A stretch of 11,857 bases of DNA from DATKWS01 sp035529435 (lineage in GTDB: Bacteria; Krumholzibacteriota; Krumholzibacteriia; Krumholzibacteriales; Krumholzibacteriaceae). The stretch is from assembly GCA_035529435.1 (NCBI GenBank), contig DATKWS010000261.1, positions 1 to 11,857 on the forward strand, read 5' to 3'. A model generated the notes under the pieces. That model searched no databases. It saw only the letters and a list, made by a program, of their open reading frames with translations, and was not told the DNA's origin. The stretch's first letter is position 1. Every line of letters starts with the position of its first letter. Of the stretch, positions 7,076-11,857 are shown in pieces. The translations under genes were made by a program, and so were the position numbers.

Positions 7076-7772
7076 TACAGAGATCCATCCGGAATTATCG
7101 AGGATCGCCGATTGTGCATCAGGCTTACTCGATGATGAAGAATCGCGCGACGTCATCGCGCATCTTTCGGAATGTCCCGAGTGCCGGCTCGAGCACCGGC
7201 GGTTGATGCGCTTTCAGGGTATCGGCGCCGACGTGGAGCTCGAGCGGGAATCGGACTGGGACGGCGCCGCGCGCGAGCTCGAGCGGACATTCGGGGAGCG
7301 GGTGCTTCCCGCCGTCGTCCCCGCCCGGCGAACCGCGCGGGCGGGATTGTCCGGTTTCACGTGGCTTGCCCCGATCGCGGCCGCCGCTGCGGTGGTTCTC
7401 CTCATTTTCGTACAGATTGAAATGAACGGCCCCGTGAAATCCCCCGAGCCGGACCCGTTGCGGGGAGGGGCGGCATTCGAATACGGTATCACGCTCGAGA
7501 CGCCGGTCGGTGAGATCGCGCGCGTGCCCGGCCGGTTCGCGTGGCGATCGAAGAGCGAGAAGGATTATTACACGCTGGAGATATTCACCTCCAGCCTCCA
7601 CACGGTGCACCGGGAGGATCGCATAACGGATTCTTCCTGGGCCATACCCGATTCGCTGCGATCGCGCTTCGAGCCGGGGACGATCTACCTGTGGAATGTG
7701 CGGGGTTACCGGGGGCTCGAACGGGAGATCGTCTCGCCGAACGGCTGGTTCAGGATCGCCCCCGGGAAGTAG
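7062..7772 (+). CDS. Membrane-spanning zinc-finger (zf-HC2/ZAS) anti-sigma factor
   Basis: A 236-residue protein in three parts. The cytoplasmic N-terminus (about 1-55) has the zinc-binding anti-sigma pattern H-x3-C-x2-C: His34, Cys38 and Cys41 in VIAHLSECPECR, with Cys18 as a possible further ligand. A single membrane helix lies at about 101-119 (WLAPIAAAAAVVLLIFVQI). The remaining 115 or so residues face the periplasm and look like one beta-sandwich of fibronectin/Ig type: PGRFAWRSKSEKDYYTLEIF, then FEPGTIYLWNVRGYRG and a final GWFRI. By family analogy the N-terminus binds and silences the sigma factor encoded just upstream, and the outer domain senses a signal or is a cleavage target. The ATG at 7062 has GAGGGA 7 nt upstream; ATGs at 7047 and 7065 are in frame too. 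It overlaps the end of the sigma gene. No second membrane segment and no known site-1 protease motif is obvious. Confidence 0.87.
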   Translation: MMGHDTEIHPELSRIADCASGLLDDEESRDVIAHLSECPECRLEHRRLMRFQGIGADVELERESDWDGAARELERTFGERVLPAVVPARRTARAGLSGFTWLAPIAAAAAVVLLIFVQIEMNGPVKSPEPDPLRGGAAFEYGITLETPVGEIARVPGRFAWRSKSEKDYYTLEIFTSSLHTVHREDRITDSSWAIPDSLRSRFEPGTIYLWNVRGYRGLEREIVSPNGWFRIAPGK

Positions 7773-7775
7773 CCG

Positions 7776-7809
7776 CCTCGCACCGGCGCGATCCATGCAC
7801 GCCGCGAGG
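7776..7809. terminator. Hairpin between convergent operons, possible terminator
   Basis: CCTCGC (7776-7781) pairs with GCGAGG (7804-7809), and inside it GGCG (7785-7788) pairs with CGCC (7800-7803), leaving a 3-nt bulge and an 11-nt loop. It fills the 57-nt gap between the anti-sigma stop and the stop of the convergent lipoprotein gene, so it could end transcription from either side. There is no T-run on either strand, so Rho or the hairpin alone would have to suffice. Confidence 0.4.
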
Positions 7810-7829
7810 GTGAACGAGCCCGCGCATGC

Positions 7830-9680
7830 TTACGGTTCCGCGAGAATTCCCCACTCCTCGAATACGACCCCGACGATCTTGTCGACCTGGGACGGGTCGA
7901 AGAACCACAGCGGAAATCCGAAGTGCACGCTGCGCGCGGCCACCGCGATCCCGGACTGGACATCCGGGATGACGGAATCGTATTTGCGCACCCAGATCGC
8001 AATCGTCGCGTCTCTGAGCGGTGACAGCGTGCTGCGCGTCCGCATGCGGTACATCGGCGCGAAGCAGCCCTGCGATGTGTGAAACGTGAATTCCATGTAA
8101 TATTCGGGATCGTACGCTTCGACGTAGATGAATCCCCTCACCTGCGGATCGAAGAACCGGCCGGGTTTCATGACCTCATCCCAGAGATCGAGACGGAGGG
8201 GAAGGTCGGGGTACTGATCGTTGATTGGATCCGTGCCGTCCCGGACGGCGTAGATCAGCGCGTCCCTGTCCATATTTCTGATTATGCCGCCGGGCAGATC
8301 CACCACCGGTTTGAACGTTCCCCACACCTTGTCCAGCACCGTGACGCAGTAGTCCCGGTACGGCATGCACAGCTTGCCGCTCGCATCGGCCGGATCGTAC
8401 ACGATCTCCTCGGCGATCGAGGCCGGCATCAGGGGCAGCATGGGGGGTTTGAACACCGCCGCGAGCCCCGATCCCTTCTCGGAACGGCCCAGCGTCCAGA
8501 GGTGGCCGCCGAGCATAACGAAAATCGAGAGAGAATTGACATTACGATACGTGGAAGCAATCATGCTCTCCGATGTGTACTCTATTACACCCTTCCACGC
8601 GTCGTTTGAAGACGAATACGTCCATATGATGTTCTTGTATTTTCCGATCTCCTCGAATGCCGGCGGCTGCTTGCCGTTGTCGTAGAACACATCGTACACG
8701 TCGCGGTCGGGTACGAATCCCTCGGCGCGCGAGCAGCTGGCGATCCAGAATTCGTCGTGTCTCGATTCGCTCGGCATCTCGTACAGCGGCGGCTGGAACG
8801 TGGAGGCGTAGAAGTCATCCACCCAGAGGAGATTTCGATGCATCGAGAAGGGAACCACCTCGATCATGATCTGGGCAAGTGTCGCCTTTCCGAGGTTGTC
8901 GACCGCCTCAACGTAGAATGTGTGCACACCCGAGGAGAGCGTGCGCTCGGGAGCCGACGTGTAGTCCGGACCCCGCGGGACGGCCCAGTCGCCCGGATTG
9001 CCGAGATCCCGGATGTCCCACCCGTAGCGGTAAGAGACGATCGTGCCGCCGTAGCCCGAAGCATCCCCCCGCCACCGGAAGTTGAATGGTACCCCGGGCG
9101 GGAACTCGCACGTCTGCGGATTGAGCTTGGTTCCCAGGAAGCGAAATGCGCCGATGTACTGCTCCCCCACGAGGAGTATCGGTCCCTGCACCATGACCGG
9201 CATGAAAATTCGAGCATTCCTGCCGCTCTCGAACGTTTCGGTGACGGGCGTGCCCATTCCCCTCGCCTGAACGGCGAAGATGTAGTGATATCCGAAATCG
9301 AGCACCTCGTCGTCTCCGATAGTGACCGAGCGCCCGTCATTATTGGATGCCTTGTACGGTATCCATTCGGACCACCGTTCCTCGTAGCGCCATGGATTCT
9401 CGTTGAGGTCCGCCACGATGTCGAAGCCGGGACTGTACACGCCGTTCGTGTCGACCACCTGCGCGAAAAGATACCTCACGTAGCGGGGATCGATATCGGT
9501 GCCGCTCCGCCAGCCGAATTCGATGATTTCGCCGAATATCTCGGGTGCGCGGTGCTGGGGCGGTGGCTCATCGATCACGACGCTCGGTTCCTCGAATGCC
9601 GGAAGTATGGGAAGCCGGCATCCGGCGAAATATACGAAAGGTACGGCAGCGAGGAAGGCGAGTACGAGAGATCGTTTCAT
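7830..9680 (-). CDS. Large outer lipoprotein with FN3-like and glutamine-amidotransferase-like domains (paralogue A)
   Basis: A 616-residue protein of no named family. It opens with a lipoprotein signal peptide (MKRSLVLAFLAAVPFVYFAGC, lipid-accepting Cys21; Phe at -3 is less usual). Two beta-sandwich, fibronectin-type regions follow: about 50-170 (with RWSEWIPY and YIFAVQARG) and about 185-280 (FNFRWRGDASGYGG, GVHTFYVEAVDN). From about 284 comes a Rossmann-like block, LLWVDDFYA, EIGKYKNIIWTYSS, then FVMLGGHLWTLGRSE, which recalls the class I glutamine-amidotransferase fold without its catalytic Cys-His-Glu. The C-terminal part holds CMPYRDYC, SQGCF and HFGFPLWFFD. Four Cys outside the lipobox (CSR, the CX6C pair, QGC) are also in the paralogue and may form disulfides. 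The start at 9680 has AGGAGG 8 nt upstream; the frame stays open further back without support. It is the second gene of a tandem pair. It is likely an envelope or surface protein; the function is unknown. Confidence 0.8.
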   Translation of the reverse strand: MKRSLVLAFLAAVPFVYFAGCRLPILPAFEEPSVVIDEPPPQHRAPEIFGEIIEFGWRSGTDIDPRYVRYLFAQVVDTNGVYSPGFDIVADLNENPWRYEERWSEWIPYKASNNDGRSVTIGDDEVLDFGYHYIFAVQARGMGTPVTETFESGRNARIFMPVMVQGPILLVGEQYIGAFRFLGTKLNPQTCEFPPGVPFNFRWRGDASGYGGTIVSYRYGWDIRDLGNPGDWAVPRGPDYTSAPERTLSSGVHTFYVEAVDNLGKATLAQIMIEVVPFSMHRNLLWVDDFYASTFQPPLYEMPSESRHDEFWIASCSRAEGFVPDRDVYDVFYDNGKQPPAFEEIGKYKNIIWTYSSSNDAWKGVIEYTSESMIASTYRNVNSLSIFVMLGGHLWTLGRSEKGSGLAAVFKPPMLPLMPASIAEEIVYDPADASGKLCMPYRDYCVTVLDKVWGTFKPVVDLPGGIIRNMDRDALIYAVRDGTDPINDQYPDLPLRLDLWDEVMKPGRFFDPQVRGFIYVEAYDPEYYMEFTFHTSQGCFAPMYRMRTRSTLSPLRDATIAIWVRKYDSVIPDVQSGIAVAARSVHFGFPLWFFDPSQVDKIVGVVFEEWGILAEP

Positions 9681-9752
9681 GATCATCCCCTCCTGCATTG
9701 GTTCCCCCGTCGCATCGTGAACGGTGAGACGTACTGCCCGCGGCCGTTTCCG

Positions 9753-9765
9753 GTTCGGACCGAAC
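9753..9765. repeat. Short perfect dyad between the two lipoprotein genes
   Basis: GTTCGG-A-CCGAAC lies in the 91-nt gap between the paralogous lipoprotein genes, 7 nt beyond the stop of the upstream gene. As RNA it would make a 5-bp stem with a 3-nt loop and no T-run after it in the direction of transcription. It may be a weak processing or attenuation site, or chance. Confidence 0.25.
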
Positions 9766-9771
9766 TCTTTC

Positions 9772-11625
9772 TTACGGCGCCGCCCGTATCTGCCACTCGT
9801 CGAATACAACCTCCACGATCTGGTCTACTGCCGTGCGATCGAAGAACCAGAGAGGGAACCCGAAGTGCAAGCTCCGCGCGGCCACGCCGACACCAGATTC
9901 GACCTGCGGTACGACATCCTCGTACCGCGTCACCCAGACGGCAATCGTCCCATTATTGATGAATGAGAGGGTCGAGCGGGATCTCATCCGGAAGATCGGA
10001 TGGAAGCACTGCTGCGATTGCGTGATATTGAAATCCATGTAGTACTGCGGATCGTATATCTCGCAGTACATGAATCCACGGACCTGGGGATCGAAGAAGC
10101 GGCCCGGCTTGGTGATCTCCCCCCACAGGTCGAGCTGTCCGGGGAGGCCTGGGTACTGCCCCGTGATGAAGTCGGCGTCGTCCCTGTATGCATACCGCAT
10201 CGCGTCCCGGTCGAGGCTGCGAATGTAGTTCGGCGGCACCTCGCCGGGATTGTTTTTAAAGGAGCCCCATATCTTGTCGATCATGCTGACGCAGTAGTCG
10301 CGGTACCCCATGCAGTTGACGCCGCTTGTATCTTCGGGATCGTAGGCCATGTCGAACTTGAATGACGCCGGGAAGAGCGGCATGGTGCTTTGCTTCCAGG
10401 TGGCGGCCAGCCCGCCGGTCTTCTCGGACCGCCCGAGCGTCCAGAGATGCCCGCCCGAGGCGAGAAAGAACGGCAGGTAGTTCAGAGAAGTACTGGGAAC
10501 TCCACCGACCTGGCTCTCCGGCGTGAACTGGATGACCTTGCGCCACGCATCCTGGGTCGAGGAGTACGTCCAGATGATATTTTTATACTTACCGATCTCC
10601 TGCATCGTCGGCGGCTGGATGGCGTGTCCATAGTAGCAGTCGTACACGTCGCGCCCCGGATCGAATCCCCCGGCGCGCGAGCAGATATCGAGCCAGAAGG
10701 CGTCGTGGTTGCTCTCGCTGGGCGTCTCCCACAGCGGCGATTGCGGATCTATTGCATAGAAGTCATCGACCCAGAGGAGGGTGCGATCCATCGCGAACGG
10801 TATGATACTGATCTGTATCGCCGCCCGCGTCGTTTTGTTACCGTTATCGACGGCTTCCACGTATAACGTGTGAGTGCCGGAATACAAGATTTTCGTGGGG
10901 GTCGCCATGTGGTACGGGCTGCAAAACACTTCCCAGTCGTCCGGATCGTAGATATCCGCAACATCCCACCCGTACCGGTAGCAGACAATCTCGCCGCCGT
11001 AATCGTCCGCGGTGGCCTTCCACTTGAAATTGAGCGGTACGCCCGGGGGGATATCGTAACTGGCGGGCGACATGGTAGTTCCGATGAAACGGGAGCATCC
11101 GAGGTATGGTTCGCAAACGGTCAGCAACGGTCCCGCCTTCACGCTTGCGATGAAGCGGCGGACGTTCCTGTTCAAAATGAACTCCGTGGTGACATGGTCA
11201 CAGTAACTTCTCGCCTGGACGGCGAAGAATTGCACCTTTCCAACCTCCAGCCCCTCGATCGTGACCTCGCGGCCGGCATTGTCCGGCGCGTCGTACCGTG
11301 TCCATTCGGACCACCGGTCCTCGTAGCGCGAAGGATTCCTGTTGAGATCGCGGACGACGTTGAATGTATCGGAGTACACGCCGTTCGTGTCCGTTACGAG
11401 GTCGCACAGGTAGCGGACCGACAGCGGCTTGCACTCCGTCTCGAAGGTCCATCCGAACGTCACGGTGGTCGCGTACGACTGCGTCCCGTGGCCCTGGAGC
11501 CGCGGACGGTCGATGACGGCGACCGGTTCCTCATCGAGGGGGCAGAACACCTCCCAACATCCGGTTGCGAACACGATGAGCGCGAGTGCGGCGAATACGA
11601 GAGCGGTCAGGGCGGACCGTTTCAT
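9772..11625 (-). CDS. Large outer lipoprotein with FN3-like and glutamine-amidotransferase-like domains (paralogue B)
   Basis: A 617-residue paralogue of its downstream neighbour, collinear along its whole length. The signal peptide ends at a lipobox, FATGC, with Cys23. The same order follows: a stretch EEPVAVIDRP, two fibronectin-like sandwiches (RWSEWTRYDAPDN and FFAVQARS; then FKWKATADDYGG and GTHTLYVEAVDN), the Rossmann-like block from about 283 (LLWVDDFYA, EIGKYKNIIWTYSS, SGGHLWTLGRSEK), and the C-terminal CMGYRDYC, SQQCF and HFGFPLWFFD. In the roughly 95 residues around LLWVDDFYA, a hand count finds about 61 identical. It has several extra Cys compared with paralogue A. The ATG at 11625 is chosen because AGGAGG lies 5-6 nt upstream and it begins the lipoprotein signal; the frame runs on to 11688 without a ribosome site. 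It is probably the first gene of a two-gene operon. The biochemical role is unknown; surface recognition or assembly is a guess. Confidence 0.8.
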   Translation of the reverse strand: MKRSALTALVFAALALIVFATGCWEVFCPLDEEPVAVIDRPRLQGHGTQSYATTVTFGWTFETECKPLSVRYLCDLVTDTNGVYSDTFNVVRDLNRNPSRYEDRWSEWTRYDAPDNAGREVTIEGLEVGKVQFFAVQARSYCDHVTTEFILNRNVRRFIASVKAGPLLTVCEPYLGCSRFIGTTMSPASYDIPPGVPLNFKWKATADDYGGEIVCYRYGWDVADIYDPDDWEVFCSPYHMATPTKILYSGTHTLYVEAVDNGNKTTRAAIQISIIPFAMDRTLLWVDDFYAIDPQSPLWETPSESNHDAFWLDICSRAGGFDPGRDVYDCYYGHAIQPPTMQEIGKYKNIIWTYSSTQDAWRKVIQFTPESQVGGVPSTSLNYLPFFLASGGHLWTLGRSEKTGGLAATWKQSTMPLFPASFKFDMAYDPEDTSGVNCMGYRDYCVSMIDKIWGSFKNNPGEVPPNYIRSLDRDAMRYAYRDDADFITGQYPGLPGQLDLWGEITKPGRFFDPQVRGFMYCEIYDPQYYMDFNITQSQQCFHPIFRMRSRSTLSFINNGTIAVWVTRYEDVVPQVESGVGVAARSLHFGFPLWFFDRTAVDQIVEVVFDEWQIRAAP

Positions 11626-11671
11626 CGGTACCCTCCTAGCGTTAATGAATGTTGTGACGCATAACACCACC

Positions 11672-11686
11672 GTTATCGGGGATAAC
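11672..11686. repeat. Inverted repeat in the leader of the lipoprotein operon
   Basis: GTTATC (11672-11677), spacer GGG, GATAAC (11681-11686) is a perfect 6-bp inverted repeat 47-61 nt upstream of the lipoprotein ATG. It lies downstream of the candidate promoter, so it would either form a small hairpin in the mRNA leader or serve as a dyad operator. Confidence 0.35.
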
Positions 11687-11732
11687 ATCGCACGCGGGGT
11701 CTCAATAAGATCATGAACTGGAGTCTGTTTAT

Positions 11733-11758
11733 AGTATACTATTTTATGCCGTTATGAC
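11733..11758 (-). promoter_or_regulatory. Candidate promoter of the lipoprotein pair
   Basis: On the minus strand TATACT (11738-11733) is a good -10 box 108 nt upstream of the ATG. TTGCGT, 18 nt further upstream, is a partial -35. The sequence GTCATAAC (11758-11751) lies 12 nt upstream of the -10, resembling the porin-pair upstream region. The -10 sits inside a perfect 12-bp palindrome, ATAGTATACTAT, at 11731-11742. Beyond it, 11801-11826 is strongly AT-rich and holds a plus-strand TATAAT (11817-11822) with no -35 partner; I see no gene in 11689-11857. Confidence 0.4.
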
Positions 11759-11857
11759 GCAAGAGCAAAACACCTGATGGTTCTCGTATGAAATGGCGCC
11801 GATAATTAATATATGTTATAATTTAACTCAGTGCGGACACTCGTGGATTGCATTGAA

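Larger units (their letters stand above)
11651..11761 (-). repeat. Pair of near-identical 11-bp direct repeats 100 bp apart
   Basis: GTTGTGACGCA at 11651-11661 and GTTATGACGCA at 11751-11761 differ at one base and begin exactly 100 bp apart, on either side of the candidate promoter of the lipoprotein pair. On the transcribed strand they read TGCGTCACAAC and TGCGTCATAAC. They could be binding sites for a regulator acting through a DNA loop, or may be coincidence. Confidence 0.3.

Noticed and set aside
8757..9959. A 400-codon plus-strand frame opposite the lipoproteins
   Set aside because: It crosses the end of one lipoprotein gene and the start of the next, has no family resemblance, and is a mirror of coding bias.
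7830..11625. Active glutamine amidotransferase or peptidase function for the lipoproteins
   Set aside because: The Rossmann-like block has the general look of the fold (a GGHLW strand end) but lacks the nucleophile-elbow Cys and the His-x-Glu pair expected of active members.

Overview
This window looks like chromosomal DNA from a Gram-negative, GC-rich bacterium with an outer membrane, probably an uncultivated lineage of the FCB group or a neighbouring phylum (Krumholzibacteriota-, Eisenbacteria- or Latescibacterota-like). The grounds are general: PorT-like outer-membrane barrels ending in Phe, outer lipoproteins with lipoboxes, an exported TPR-CHAT protein beside an ECF sigma/anti-sigma pair, strong Shine-Dalgarno sites before most genes, and high G/C at third codon positions. 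No rRNA or marker gene is present, so the assignment is an inference. No tRNA, insertion sequence, CRISPR array, integrase or phage gene was seen.

Layout. 89-613 (-): a small exported SnoaL/NTF2-like protein. 614-1122: no convincing gene; it holds an AT-rich probable promoter for that protein. 1123-1839 and 1907-2617 (both -): two tandem paralogous outer-membrane beta-barrel proteins, probably one operon transcribed from a promoter near 2700. 2618-2846: a divergent control region. 2847-7772 (+): a three-gene operon of exported TPR-CHAT protease-like protein, ECF sigma factor and membrane-spanning zinc-finger anti-sigma factor. 7773-7829: a short convergent spacer with a hairpin. 7830-9680 and 9772-11625 (both -): two tandem paralogous lipoproteins of about 616 residues, probably one operon. 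11626-11857: their upstream region, with several palindromes and repeats.

How the genes may work together. The sigma factor is presumably held at the inner membrane by the anti-sigma factor, whose C-terminal domain faces the periplasm. The CHAT protein carries an apparent signal peptide, so it would lie on that same side, and its His/Cys dyad is intact. The simplest model is an envelope-sensing module in which the large TPR array detects something and the CHAT domain acts on the anti-sigma factor or another envelope protein, changing sigma activity. The flanking porin and lipoprotein pairs are candidate members of the same envelope programme; their two upstream regions share a loosely similar promoter-like block. 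None of this is proven by sequence alone.
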